Below, in pieces: positions 1 to 8,068 of a stretch of DNA of 14,494 nt. Position numbers and translations under genes: made by a program. Within the stretch, counting starts at the first letter, position 1. Each line of letters begins with the position of its first letter. Below the pieces are notes generated by a model. That model was not told the origin of the DNA. It saw only the letters and a program-made list of their open reading frames with translations, and searched no databases. Source of the stretch: Spartobacteria bacterium (GTDB taxonomy: Bacteria > Verrucomicrobiota > Verrucomicrobiia > Chthoniobacterales > Chthoniobacteraceae); assembly GCA_025350985.1 (NCBI GenBank), contig JANXWU010000022.1:1-14494 (forward strand), given 5' to 3'.

Positions 1-2529
1 CTCCGGCCGGGCTGGCGTTTCGTGAGCAAACAACTGCGTTTGGAGGCGAAGGACGGCACCGCGTTTCGAGTGGGACGCGTGGAAGTTTTTCGCGGTGAAA
101 TTTCCGACCCGATCGCGCACGAGCACAAGTTGCGGGACGGCGCGTTTCTTCGTCTCGCCGAATCGAACGGACCGCCGCGAGCGGGGTTGTTCGCCGTGCT
201 GCAAAACCCGTTTGTCGAGTGGACGCGGACGGAAAACCGAATCGCGCTCGCCTACGCCGCCGACATGGATTGGAAACCTGCCGACGGGCCTTTTCTCTCG
301 GACCGATTTTGCCTCGGACCTTGTCCACTCAGCGGCCACGAAATACCCGCCGCGCTCGTGCCCGAATGGAAATATATCCCCGGCGCGACCCTGCCCGGCG
401 GACCGTGCCTTGACTGGGCGGAAGTCGAGGCGCTGACGGATTGCGTGCGCGCGTTTTTGCTTGTGCATCCGCGCGTGGCGTCGCGCGTGCATGTCGGCTG
501 GTGCGAGAATGATTTCCAAATCGACGCCGCCACGCCGGAAGGCCGCGCGGAATACAAACGGATCATCGACCAGGCGGCGGCGCTCGGCTGCCGGCATCTG
601 CTTTACTCGCCGGCAAACAGCGCTCTGTCCTCGCTGGCGGAAAACCGGGACGCGTGGGCTTGGGAAAACATTTTGTGGTTTGGCCTCGGCCAGAAAATCC
701 GCAAGGACGAATGGATTCCCGGCCAGGATGCACTGCCGGATTCCGTGCGCGAAATGCTCGCTTACGCGAAATCCAAAGATGTGAAACTGCTCGCCTACGT
801 CTTCCCGTCGATGGCCTTTTTGCAAAACCCGGTGTGGACGAAATGGATCACGAAAAATCCGCCGGGCGGCTACCTCGGCGCGGACACCGGCGACCGGAGT
901 TTCCAAGACTGGCTCGTCGCGAAGCTCGTCGCTTTCCAAAAGCAAACCGGCGCGGGCGGCTTCTCGTTCGACCACTGGTGGATCGGCTACGACGACGCGA
1001 CCAGCAAGTATGCGCAGTGGGCTGGTTGCCGCCGCATCCTCGAACAACTTCGCGCGCAACTGCCCGACGCCGTGCTCGATGGCCGCCAGCAGTATCACTA
1101 TTTCGGCGCGTGGACGTGGCTCGCGGGTTCGTATCCGCACCCGCTCGCGAGCGACGAGCAGCCGCAGAGTTTCCGCGCTTTTCCCGATCTGCACCTTGAC
1201 CGCGTTTCCGCCGACCGCCAGCGCTCCGCCGCGTGGTGGTACCGCATTCACAACTTCTGCCCGCCGGAAATCATGCCCGGTTTCATCGGTCACCAAACGC
1301 CGCGACTGGACGCGCAAAACGCCGTCCGCCGCGACCGTTTCCGCGCGCGCGATTGGGACACGCTCGGCTGGCATTACTCGCTGCTTTCGTCCATCGCCAC
1401 CGCCCCGTTCCAGCACGTCGTGAACATGATTCCGGCGCGCGACGCGGAGGAGTTCGCGCACTTTTCCGCCACCGACCAGAAGTGGTTTCGCGACTGGCTC
1501 GACTGGACGGATGCGAACCTCGGAACGCTGCGCCACGTCCGTCCGATCCTCGGGCAGCCGATGCTCGGGCGCGTCGATGGCAGCGCGGCGTTCGACGGCA
1601 CGCACGGTTTCGTTTTTTTGTTCAATCCGAACTACCGCGCGCTGCCGGCGGAGTTCGCGCTCGACGCCACGATCGGTCTGAATACCGGCGGGAAATTCAT
1701 CATCCGCCAGCTCTATCCCGACGCGGGCCGTGGCCAGCTCCTCGCGCCGCGGGTGGGCGCGTTCTGGAATTTTGGGGATCGCGTTTCGCTGCCAATGCCC
1801 GGCGCGGATGCGCTGGTCCTGGAGATCAGCCCCGCGCCTGCATCACCCGCAGAACCGCTGCTCATCGGGCTCGCCGGTCGGGCCGTGTTAAAAGACGACA
1901 CGCTCGAACTGAACGGCGTCACGGATGAACCGGGCCGCGTGCGCGAGGCGAAAGTCGTGTTGCCTTCGGGTCAAAAAATCCGCGCGGTGACCGTGAACGG
2001 GTTCGTCACTTCGTTTCAACAATCAGAAAACACCGTCTCGCTGCGCGTCACTTTTACCGGCGCGCCGTTTCATCGCTGCCAGCAAATCGGCAGCTTCGAT
2101 CCAAAATTCACGGGTGGAAAATTCGTCGGCGCGATGGCAATTCCAGCGCGCATCTTTCAACAACTCGCCGAGCGCAAACGTCAGTGGCCGATTACTTACT
2201 CCGATGAGGAAATGGCGGCGACGTGGCTCGCCTCGCATCGCCTGTTGCTGTTCGTCAACGTCGCCGAGCCGTCCGACAAACTCGCGGTGCAACTGAAAAT
2301 CGACGGCCAGCCGGTGACATTGAAACGCGCCTACACGAGCGTCCTGCCGCAAGTGGCCGAAAACACATTTGTCGGCTGGTATGCGGATGTTTCCTCGCTC
2401 GAGCCAGAGGTCGCGCATGAGTTTGAACTGGACTTGCCACCGCTCGCGGCGGGGCAGTTTCAAGGACTCTTTTTCGACAACGTGGAGACGGAAATGACGG
2501 CGGAAGTCACTCCCCCATCAACTCCTTGA
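1..2529 (+). CDS. Glycoside-hydrolase-like TIM-barrel protein, 5' end outside window
   Basis: The frame is open from the first base and ends at TGA 2527-2529. A GTG at 22 could start it, but no in-frame stop or Shine-Dalgarno precedes it, so the true start is probably upstream. Numbering from that GTG, residues about 150-450 look like a sugar-active TIM barrel: strand-like HVGW near 156, a sheet/helix alternation, FSFDHWW at 314-320 with D317 at a strand end, and a second strand-end acid in VLDGRQQ (D353). Aromatic residues (HYFGAWTW, SAAWWY) line what would be a substrate cleft. The last 250 residues or so are beta-rich and resemble the sandwich domain that often follows such barrels. The overall pattern recalls alpha-galactosidase-type hydrolases, but I cannot assign a family or substrate. 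D317 and D353 are only candidate catalytic residues. The 3' end overlaps the opposing SGNH gene by 23 bases. Confidence 0.8.
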   Translation, partial: LRPGWRFVSKQLRLEAKDGTAFRVGRVEVFRGEISDPIAHEHKLRDGAFLRLAESNGPPRAGLFAVLQNPFVEWTRTENRIALAYAADMDWKPADGPFLSDRFCLGPCPLSGHEIPAALVPEWKYIPGATLPGGPCLDWAEVEALTDCVRAFLLVHPRVASRVHVGWCENDFQIDAATPEGRAEYKRIIDQAAALGCRHLLYSPANSALSSLAENRDAWAWENILWFGLGQKIRKDEWIPGQDALPDSVREMLAYAKSKDVKLLAYVFPSMAFLQNPVWTKWITKNPPGGYLGADTGDRSFQDWLVAKLVAFQKQTGAGGFSFDHWWIGYDDATSKYAQWAGCRRILEQLRAQLPDAVLDGRQQYHYFGAWTWLAGSYPHPLASDEQPQSFRAFPDLHLDRVSADRQRSAAWWYRIHNFCPPEIMPGFIGHQTPRLDAQNAVRRDRFRARDWDTLGWHYSLLSSIATAPFQHVVNMIPARDAEEFAHFSATDQKWFRDWLDWTDANLGTLRHVRPILGQPMLGRVDGSAAFDGTHGFVFLFNPNYRALPAEFALDATIGLNTGGKFIIRQLYPDAGRGQLLAPRVGAFWNFGDRVSLPMPGADALVLEISPAPASPAEPLLIGLAGRAVLKDDTLELNGVTDEPGRVREAKVVLPSGQKIRAVTVNGFVTSFQQSENTVSLRVTFTGAPFHRCQQIGSFDPKFTGGKFVGAMAIPARIFQQLAERKRQWPITYSDEEMAATWLASHRLLLFVNVAEPSDKLAVQLKIDGQPVTLKRAYTSVLPQVAENTFVGWYADVSSLEPEVAHEFELDLPPLAAGQFQGLFFDNVETEMTAEVTPPSTP

Positions 2530-3247
2530 GCGGTTCCCGCATGAGGTCGGCCCAGCGTTGATAACCGAGGTCCGAGAGATGCGCGGCGTCCGGCATGAGG
2601 TCTTTGGGAATTGTGCCGTCGGGGGCGAGAAACTTGGGCGCGAGGTCGAGGAATTTCACCGTCTTCCCGCCGTCGTCGAGCTTGGGCAGCAGCGCGTTGA
2701 CTGCGCCGTGCCGGTCGCGGCGCGTGCCCGGCATTTCGCCCCACGGGAGCACCGAGAGCAGCAGGATTTTCGTGCGCGGCGATTTCATTTTTACGAAATC
2801 AACGATCGCCTTCACGCCGTCGAAAATCTTCTCCGCCGGTTCGCCATTCGAGCCATTGGTCCCGCCGATCATGAGCATCATCACCGTCGGCGTGATGCCG
2901 TCGATCTCGCCATTTTGCAGCCGCCAAAGCACATGCTGCGTGTAATCGCCACCCTGCCCGAAGTTCGCCGGCCGGTATCGGCTGAAGGCCGCGTCGTAAA
3001 TCGCCTTCACGCCGTTTTTGTTATTCCCGCGCCAGTCGTCCGTCAGAAAATCGCCCATCAGCAACAACCTGACGCTGCCTTTTTTCGCTTCCGTCAAGAA
3101 GCTCTCGTGGCGCTTGATGAAGCGATCGTCGGGGTTGCCGAATTTGTCTTTTTTAAAAGCCGGCACGTCGGCTGGGTCGGCCGCAAGTGCCCCAATGCCA
3201 ACCAAGGCAACCCAGAGGCCGGTCAGAATCGGGCGCGATTTGCTCAA
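2507..3247 (-). CDS. SGNH/GDSL-family hydrolase, catalytic Ser replaced by Phe
   Basis: This encodes a 246-residue protein of the GDSL/SGNH esterase family, likely exported. Residues 1-22 form a signal peptide (basic MSKSR, hydrophobic core, ALA before AD). Block I reads LLLMGDFLTDDW (63-72), where the family has GDS: the nucleophile position is F67. The other blocks are present: GQGG (97-100), MIGGTNG (126-132, Asn131) and the DxxH dyad D220/H223 in PDAAHLSD. Members with an intact Ser deacylate sugars or lipids; this one may be a non-hydrolytic binder or a recently inactivated copy. I chose the TTG at 3247 because it gives a clean signal peptide and its TTGA overlaps the stop of ppnP, suggesting translational coupling. 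A longer upstream reading would run through ppnP in another frame. It is the last gene of the minus-strand cluster. Confidence 0.85.
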   Translation of the reverse strand: MSKSRPILTGLWVALVGIGALAADPADVPAFKKDKFGNPDDRFIKRHESFLTEAKKGSVRLLLMGDFLTDDWRGNNKNGVKAIYDAAFSRYRPANFGQGGDYTQHVLWRLQNGEIDGITPTVMMLMIGGTNGSNGEPAEKIFDGVKAIVDFVKMKSPRTKILLLSVLPWGEMPGTRRDRHGAVNALLPKLDDGGKTVKFLDLAPKFLAPDGTIPKDLMPDAAHLSDLGYQRWADLMREPLKELMGE

Positions 3248-3570
3248 GGCAAAAATGAACACACGTATTCGCAAATGCCGTCCGCCACGGCGATGTCGAA
3301 CCCGGAGTTGGCCGGAACGTGAAAGGCACTGCCCGTGCGGTAGTCCTGCCACGATTCCACTCCGTCCAGTTTCACCCGGCATGCGCCCGCGATGATTTCC
3401 ATTTGTTCGGCGGCTTGGGTTCCGAAATGAAACGAGCCGGGATAAATCAGGCCGAGCGTTTTGCGATTGCCGTCCGCCAGCACGATCGAGTGGCTGACGA
3501 CGTTGCCTTCAAAATAGACATTGGCCTTGGCGAGGGCGGTGACGCCGGGGAATTCAAGCGGGACGGACAT
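3244..3570 (-). CDS. ppnP: Pyrimidine/purine nucleoside phosphorylase (PpnP, DUF1255 cupin)
   Basis: This encodes a 108-residue small cupin matching the PpnP (YaiE/DUF1255) family, which phosphorolyses several nucleosides to a free base and (deoxy)ribose-1-phosphate in the cytoplasm. Family hallmarks visible are NVYFEGNVVS near the start, the GxYxF-like stretch IYPGSFHFGT, then AAEQMEIIAGACRV, WQDYRTGSAFHVPANSGFD and the C-terminal CEYVCSFL. The E. coli protein is about 94 residues, so length fits with a short N-terminal extension. The ATG at 3570 is chosen because homology begins just inside it. A same-frame reading extending about 190 codons further upstream would cross the transporter gene in another frame and is rejected. 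It sits 56 bases downstream of the transporter stop, and its TGA overlaps the TTG start of the SGNH gene. Confidence 0.88.
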   Translation of the reverse strand: MSVPLEFPGVTALAKANVYFEGNVVSHSIVLADGNRKTLGLIYPGSFHFGTQAAEQMEIIAGACRVKLDGVESWQDYRTGSAFHVPANSGFDIAVADGICEYVCSFLP

Positions 3571-3626
3571 GCGTTCTGATTTAGCGAACTGACGGCTGAA
3601 GTTCAAGCGGCGAGCCACCCAGGGAA

Positions 3627-4496
3627 TCACTCGCGATTTTCTGAGAGCAGCAGCCAGACGCCGACGACCATCGAAGCCGCCGCTGCGATCAACCAGCTCG
3701 TGAGCGGTTCGTGCAGCAGCAGAACGGACAGGGCAGCGCCCATGAACGGCGCGGTCGCGAAGTATGCCGCCGTCCGCCCCGCGCCCAGCGCTCGCAAGCC
3801 GCGGACGAAGAGCGTCAGGCTGATGCCGTAGCTGAAAAAACCGAGCGTCAGCACTGCGGCGACGCGCGGCCACTCGGGACAGCGATGACCCAGCGCACCG
3901 GCGAGGACGAGGTTGAAAAGGCCCGCGCAAACTCCTTTCCAAGCGGTGATTTGCGTCGGCTCGGCGTGGGAAATCCGGCGCGTGAAATTGTTGTCCAAAC
4001 CCCACATGAAACACGCGCCCGCGACCGCGAGCCCTCCCAGCGGCAACCCGGTGCCGGGCTCCTGCGACCAGCCCGCCAGCGCGCCGCCGCAACTGATCGC
4101 ACCCAGCCCGAGCCACAGCCGCGCGCTCATCTTTTCGCGGAAAAAAAGCCACGCGAGCAGCGCGGTGAACCCGGCCTCGCTATTCAACAACAACGAGGCC
4201 GCGGAGCCGGTCGAGCGCGCAAGCCCGAACATCAAGCACACCGGCGCGACAACTCCGCCCGCGACGATCGCCCCGGCAAACCACGCCAAATCTTTGCGGC
4301 TCCAACTCCGCGAAACTGTGGGGCGGACCAACCGGCCGCCCAGCCGCCACAACGCCAGCCCGCCGCCCGATCCCATGTTGAGCAACCCGGCCAGCAAAAC
4401 CGGCGACAGGTCGCTGAACCAACCTTTGATCAACGGCGAACTCGCGCCAAAAAGCGCGGCAGCCATCAACACCGCCAGTGCGCCTTTTCTCATCAT
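3627..4496 (-). CDS. EamA/DMT-superfamily inner-membrane transporter
   Basis: This encodes a 289-residue polytopic membrane protein of the drug/metabolite transporter (EamA) superfamily. About ten hydrophobic segments fall into two halves (roughly 5-140 and 150-285), as expected for two EamA repeats. Typical stretches are the N-terminal AALFGASSPLIKG, LLLNSEAGFTALLAWLFFREK in the first half, and the equivalent AAYFATAPFMGAALSVLLLHEPLTSWL in the second, each placing an acid-basic pair at a helix end. Substrate cannot be read from sequence; relatives export amino acids, nucleobases or other metabolites. Being followed by ppnP on the same strand hints at nucleoside or base traffic, which is inference only. 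Two consecutive ATG codons (4496 and 4493) are possible starts; a GGAGGAG lies about 12 bases upstream, rather far for an SD. It diverges from accB. Confidence 0.9.
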   Translation of the reverse strand: MMRKGALAVLMAAALFGASSPLIKGWFSDLSPVLLAGLLNMGSGGGLALWRLGGRLVRPTVSRSWSRKDLAWFAGAIVAGGVVAPVCLMFGLARSTGSAASLLLNSEAGFTALLAWLFFREKMSARLWLGLGAISCGGALAGWSQEPGTGLPLGGLAVAGACFMWGLDNNFTRRISHAEPTQITAWKGVCAGLFNLVLAGALGHRCPEWPRVAAVLTLGFFSYGISLTLFVRGLRALGAGRTAAYFATAPFMGAALSVLLLHEPLTSWLIAAAASMVVGVWLLLSENRE

Positions 4497-4536
4497 CGGT
4501 GGCGCAAACTCCTCCGCGCCGCGCCAGAATCAATGG

Positions 4537-4566
4537 TTGACCTGCCGGAAAACGCGCGTTTAGCAT
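4537..4566 (+). promoter_or_regulatory. Putative sigma-70 promoter for accBC
   Basis: TTGACC (4537-4542) matches five of six -35 bases and is followed after 18 bases by TAGCAT (4561-4566), which matches four of six -10 bases. It would give a leader of roughly 28 bases with the Shine-Dalgarno in the right place. It lies in the 104-bp divergent gap between the transporter and accB. No expression evidence is available. Confidence 0.45.
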
Positions 4567-4587
4567 CCGCTCGAATCGCCCAACTAC

Positions 4588-4593
4588 AGGAGG
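4588..4593 (+). promoter_or_regulatory. Ribosome binding site fixing the accB TTG start
   Basis: AGGAGG, an exact anti-16S match, sits seven bases before TTG 4601-4603. There is no in-frame ATG nearby, so this site decides the start and supports TTG initiation. Confidence 0.8.
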
Positions 4594-4600
4594 CCCCCTT

Positions 4601-5032
<432 letters not shown>

Positions 5033-5060
5033 TTTTGGATTTTGGATTTTGGATTTTCGA
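5033..5060. repeat. Heptamer array TTTTGGA x3 + TTTTCGA
   Basis: Four back-to-back 7-bp units begin immediately after the accB stop codon: three TTTTGGA and one TTTTCGA. The array is AT-rich inside a GC-rich neighbourhood. It pairs in inverted orientation with the array at 5158-5185. Confidence 0.85.
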
Positions 5061-5157
5061 TTGACTGCCTCCGCCCAATCGTTTGCCAAGTCGAAGCCGG
5101 AATTTGCGCACGGCTCGGTTTCCATCTCTCCCCTTCCGATTCGGCACGCGCAGCCGA

Positions 5158-5185
5158 TTGAAAATCGAAAATTGAAAATCAAAAA
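5158..5185. repeat. Inverted heptamer array TTGAAAA / TCGAAAA ending at the accC start
   Basis: Four 7-bp units (TTGAAAA, TCGAAAA, TTGAAAA, TCAAAAA) end on the A of the accC ATG. Read on the other strand they are TTTTNNA units, like the array at 5033-5060; 23 of 28 positions match as an inverted repeat. The array occupies the place where a Shine-Dalgarno would be expected, and none is seen there. Confidence 0.8.
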
Positions 5186-6549
5186 TGTTTGACAAGGTTC
5201 TCATCGCCAATCGCGGAGAAATCGCCCTGCGCGTCATCCGCGCCTGCAAGGAACTCGGCGTCAAAACGCTCGCCGTTTACTCCGAAGCCGACAGCGACTC
5301 ACTCCACGTCCAACTCGCCGACGAGGCCATCTGCATCGGCCCCGCTCCGAGCGCGCAGAGCTATTTGAAAATCGACCGCATCATCAGCGCGGCGGAAGTT
5401 GGCGATGTCGATGCCATTCATCCCGGCTACGGATTTCTCTCGGAAAATGCGCACTTCGCCGACGTCTGCTCGAGCTGCAACATCAAGTTCATCGGCCCGC
5501 CCGCCAGCGCCATCCGCTCGATGGGCGACAAAAATGTGGCGCGCGCGACGGCGCGGAAAGCTGGCGTGCCCGTCACGCCCGGCAGCGACGGCCTCGTGGA
5601 AACCGAGCAGGAAGCCCTCAAGGTCGCGAAGAAAATCGGCTACCCGGTGATGATCAAAGCCGTGGCTGGCGGCGGCGGGAAGGGAATGCGTCCGGCACAC
5701 AATGACGTGAGTCTCGTGCAAGGTTTTCACGGCGCGCGGATGGAGGCGGAAAAGGCGTTCGGCAACGCTGGCGTTTACATCGAAAAACTGATCGAGAACC
5801 CGCACCACATCGAGTTTCAAGTCATGGCCGACCAGCACGGCGACATCGTGCATCTGGGCGAGCGCGACTGTTCCATCCAACGGCGGAACCAAAAGATCGT
5901 CGAGGAAACGCCTTCGCCGCTGATGACCGAATCGCTGCGCAAAAAAATGGGCGCGTGCGCGGTCAAGCTCGCGGAGTCGGTCAAATACGTCGGCGCCGGC
6001 ACGCTGGAATTTCTGGTCGATGACCGTGGTAATTTTTACTTCATGGAAATGAACACGCGCATCCAGGTCGAGCACACGATCACGGAGGAAGTGTACGGCG
6101 TGGACCTCGTGAAGGAGCAAATCCGCGTCGCCGCGGGCGAGTCGCTGGGCGCGCACATCCGCAATGCCAAGCCGCGCGGCCACGCCATCGAATGCCGCAT
6201 CAACGCCGAGGACCCGTTCAATAATTTCGCGCCCTGCCCCGGCAAGATCGACCTTTACTACGCACCCGGCGGTCGCGGCGTGCGCGTGGACAGCCACGCC
6301 TACTCGGGCTACACCGTCCCGCCGCACTACGATTCGATGGTGGGCAAACTCATCACCACCGGCTCCACGCGCTTCAACACCATCAACCGAATGAACCGCG
6401 CGCTGGGCGAATACCTCATCCGCGGCATCAAGACGACCATTCCCTTTCAGCAGGCGATCATGCAAAACCCGGACTTCGTCCGTGGAAAATACAACACGGG
6501 TTTTGTGGAAAAATTCGTGTCTTCGCGCGCGGCGGAATTCAATCGTTGA
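5185..6549 (+). CDS. accC: Biotin carboxylase subunit of acetyl-CoA carboxylase
   Basis: This encodes a 454-residue ATP-grasp enzyme that carboxylates BCCP-biotin using ATP and bicarbonate in the cytoplasm. The N-terminal domain opens with [19 protein letters not shown]. It continues through [14 protein letters not shown] and the GDK region near 114-116, and then the glycine-rich nucleotide loop AGGGGKGM (161-168). The ATP-grasp core shows the HIEFQVMAD stretch (208-216), [12 protein letters not shown] (226-236), [12 protein letters not shown] (286-297) and the C-terminal [11 protein letters not shown]. These include the residues that bind Mg-ATP, bicarbonate and biotin in E. coli AccC, and residue numbers are nearly the same. 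Length fits the family (about 450). ATG 5185 is the only sensible start because homology begins at residue 2, but no SD precedes it. It probably shares an mRNA with accB. Confidence 0.97.
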   Translation: MFDKVLIANRGEIALRVIRACKELGVKTLAVYSEADSDSLHVQLADEAICIGPAPSAQSYLKIDRIISAAEVGDVDAIHPGYGFLSENAHFADVCSSCNIKFIGPPASAIRSMGDKNVARATARKAGVPVTPGSDGLVETEQEALKVAKKIGYPVMIKAVAGGGGKGMRPAHNDVSLVQGFHGARMEAEKAFGNAGVYIEKLIENPHHIEFQVMADQHGDIVHLGERDCSIQRRNQKIVEETPSPLMTESLRKKMGACAVKLAESVKYVGAGTLEFLVDDRGNFYFMEMNTRIQVEHTITEEVYGVDLVKEQIRVAAGESLGAHIRNAKPRGHAIECRINAEDPFNNFAPCPGKIDLYYAPGGRGVRVDSHAYSGYTVPPHYDSMVGKLITTGSTRFNTINRMNRALGEYLIRGIKTTIPFQQAIMQNPDFVRGKYNTGFVEKFVSSRAAEFNR

Positions 6550-6564
6550 GCCACGCGCGGTGGC
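6550..6564. terminator. Possible shared hairpin between accC and mrp
   Basis: GCCAC (6550-6554) and GTGGC (6560-6564) form a perfect 5-bp GC-rich stem with a GCGCG loop. It lies in the 19-bp gap between the convergent stops of accC and mrp, so it could work in both directions. There is no T tract on either side and the stem is short, so intrinsic termination is uncertain. Confidence 0.35.
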
Positions 6565-6568
6565 GGAA

Positions 6569-7609
6569 TCAGACCGACAGCGTCTGTCGCAGTTCCATCG
6601 CGATTTTCAAAAACTCAGCCTTCACCGGATTCTCGCCGGGGAGCGCCACGATCGGTTTTCCGCGGTCGCCGGATTCGCGCGTGGGGATGTCGATGGGCAC
6701 TTGGCCAAGCAGTGGCACGCCGAGACGTTTGGCTTCGCGCTCGCCCCCGCCATTTCCAAAAATGTCGTAGCGCACGCCGTCGCTCGGGCACAGGAAATAG
6801 CTCATGTTTTCGATGAGGCCGAGCACGGGCACGTTCACTTTTTCAAACATGGTCGCAGCCTTGCGCGCATCGATCAGCGCGACTTCCTGCGGCGTCGTGA
6901 CGATGATCGCGCCGGCCAGCGCGACGGTCTGCACGATCGTGAGCTGGATGTCGCCAGTGCCGGGCGGCAAGTCGAGCACGAGGAAGTCGAGTTCGCCCCA
7001 TTCGACCTGTCGTAAAAATTGCTGCGTGTAGCGCGTGACCATCGGCCCGCGCAGGATCGCGGGCGAAGTGTCTTCGAGCAAAAATCCCATCGACATGAGC
7101 TTCAGCCCGTACTGCTCGATGGGCAGAATGCGCTCGTCCTCGGTCGCCATCGGGCGGTCGCGCGTGCCGAACATCAGCGACACGCTCGGGCCGTACAAAT
7201 CGCAATCGCACAAGCCCACCCGCGCGCCGTTTTCCTGCAACGCCAGCGCGAGATTCGCGGCCACGGTGGACTTGCCGACGCCGCCTTTTCCACTCGCGAT
7301 GGCGAGGACGTGCCGGATGCCGGGAATCGCCGTCGCGCCCACGCCGGCAGTTTGCGGTGGAGCTTGGATGTCGATCAAAACGCGCACTTCACCGATGCCC
7401 TCGACCGCGCGCAACGCGGCTTCGCTCTGCTCCTTAATCGACTGCGGAATGCGCGGATCGTTGGTGGCGAGCGCCATTTGCACCGTCACGTCCGCGCCGC
7501 TGATCGCGATGTTTTTGACGATGCCGAACGAAAGAATATCGCGCGAGAAGCCGGGATATTTTACGGACGCGAGCGACTGGCGGACGAGATTTTCCGAAAG
7601 GGCTGACAT
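6569..7609 (-). CDS. Mrp/NBP35-family Fe-S cluster carrier ATPase (ApbC-like)
   Basis: This encodes a 346-residue cytoplasmic P-loop ATPase of the Mrp/ApbC/NBP35 group, which holds and delivers Fe-S clusters. Residues about 5-85 are the MIP18/DUF59-type domain often found at the N-terminus. The deviant Walker A motif is SGKGGVGKST (106-115), followed by DCDLYGPS (136-142), LRGPM, the VLDLPPGTGD switch (211-220) and TTPQEVALIDARK. The family usually carries a CxxC after ENMSY to bridge a cluster across the dimer; here the stretch is CPSD (274-277), so only Cys274 remains. Cluster binding may use other ligands, or this branch may differ. ATG 7609 starts at the family N-terminus. It converges with accC and lies 44 bases downstream of the small hypothetical gene on the same strand. 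Confidence 0.93.
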   Translation of the reverse strand: MSALSENLVRQSLASVKYPGFSRDILSFGIVKNIAISGADVTVQMALATNDPRIPQSIKEQSEAALRAVEGIGEVRVLIDIQAPPQTAGVGATAIPGIRHVLAIASGKGGVGKSTVAANLALALQENGARVGLCDCDLYGPSVSLMFGTRDRPMATEDERILPIEQYGLKLMSMGFLLEDTSPAILRGPMVTRYTQQFLRQVEWGELDFLVLDLPPGTGDIQLTIVQTVALAGAIIVTTPQEVALIDARKAATMFEKVNVPVLGLIENMSYFLCPSDGVRYDIFGNGGGEREAKRLGVPLLGQVPIDIPTRESGDRGKPIVALPGENPVKAEFLKIAMELRQTLSV

Positions 7610-7634
7610 GGAGAAAACAACCTAAAGATACGAC

Positions 7635-7665
7635 ATGCTAACACGCCCTGGAGTCAGCGAGTCAA
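7635..7665 (-). promoter_or_regulatory. Weak sigma-70-like promoter candidate for mrp
   Basis: On the minus strand, TTGACT (complement of 7660-7665) and TAGCAT (complement of 7635-7640) are 19 bases apart and lie 26 bases before the mrp ATG. The spacing is long, and the -35 overlaps the end of the upstream small gene. The -10 hexamer is the same one proposed for accBC. Confidence 0.25.
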
Positions 7666-7881
7666 ATCAGCGACCGCCGCTGTCGCGATGCTGCTGATCA
7701 AAACCACATCGATTAGTCGAAGGCCGCCGTCTTCGGTCGTCAAGACCAGCAGACGCTTATCGCCACTGAGCATCGCGAAATCGGAATGCGGCACGTGCAT
7801 CGGCGTCTGTTCTGCGATGTGAACCGTAAACGGTCTGAAGGGTGCAGCATGCAGTAATTCCTGAATGGCTCGCGCGGTCAT
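7654..7881 (-). CDS. Small conserved-type hypothetical protein
   Basis: Read from ATG 7881 this gives 75 residues beginning MTARAIQELL. The layout resembles a widespread family of uncharacterised 70-80 residue proteins: a short helix, a PFRPFTVH strand, VPHSDFAML, a LLVLTTEDGG hairpin and a final hydrophobic LIDVVLISSI strand. I know no function for that family. No SD precedes 7881. A GTG at 7941 would add 20 residues and has GAGG five bases upstream, so it is a real alternative. Further upstream another frame continues in a similar coiled-coil style, which may mean the gene is longer and frameshifted (see findings). It lies 44 bases upstream of mrp on the same strand and diverges from the sigma-factor gene. 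Confidence 0.6.
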   Translation of the reverse strand: MTARAIQELLHAAPFRPFTVHIAEQTPMHVPHSDFAMLSGDKRLLVLTTEDGGLRLIDVVLISSIATAAVADLTR

Positions 7882-8068
7882 GTCTGAGGAGATTACCGCT
7901 TTGTCATAGCCGCGCAAGGTGCGCGCCAGCTCATGCAGCACTCAATCCTCTTCCGCATGGGATCAACTTCGAGTTCAAGGCGTTCGATACGGTTGATCGG
8001 AAAAGCCTCATCGCGTGCAAGGGTCTGCGCTTTGCAATTCACAAGAGTTCCGGCAGTCTGAGCACTCG

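Noticed and set aside
3571..3626. TTGAAC / CTAAAT promoter ahead of ppnP on the minus strand
   Set aside because: The -10 would lie about eight bases from the ATG, leaving almost no leader, so it is probably chance.
3571..4152. 195-residue N-terminal extension of PpnP
   Set aside because: It overlaps the transporter on the same strand in another frame and reads as Arg/Ala-rich shadow; PpnP homology begins just after ATG 3570.
5299..6465. Long open frame antisense to accC (388 codons)
   Set aside because: accC is unmistakable; the antisense frame is His/Asp/Ala/Arg/Val-rich in a way expected from the complement of GC-biased codons and has no recognisable domain.
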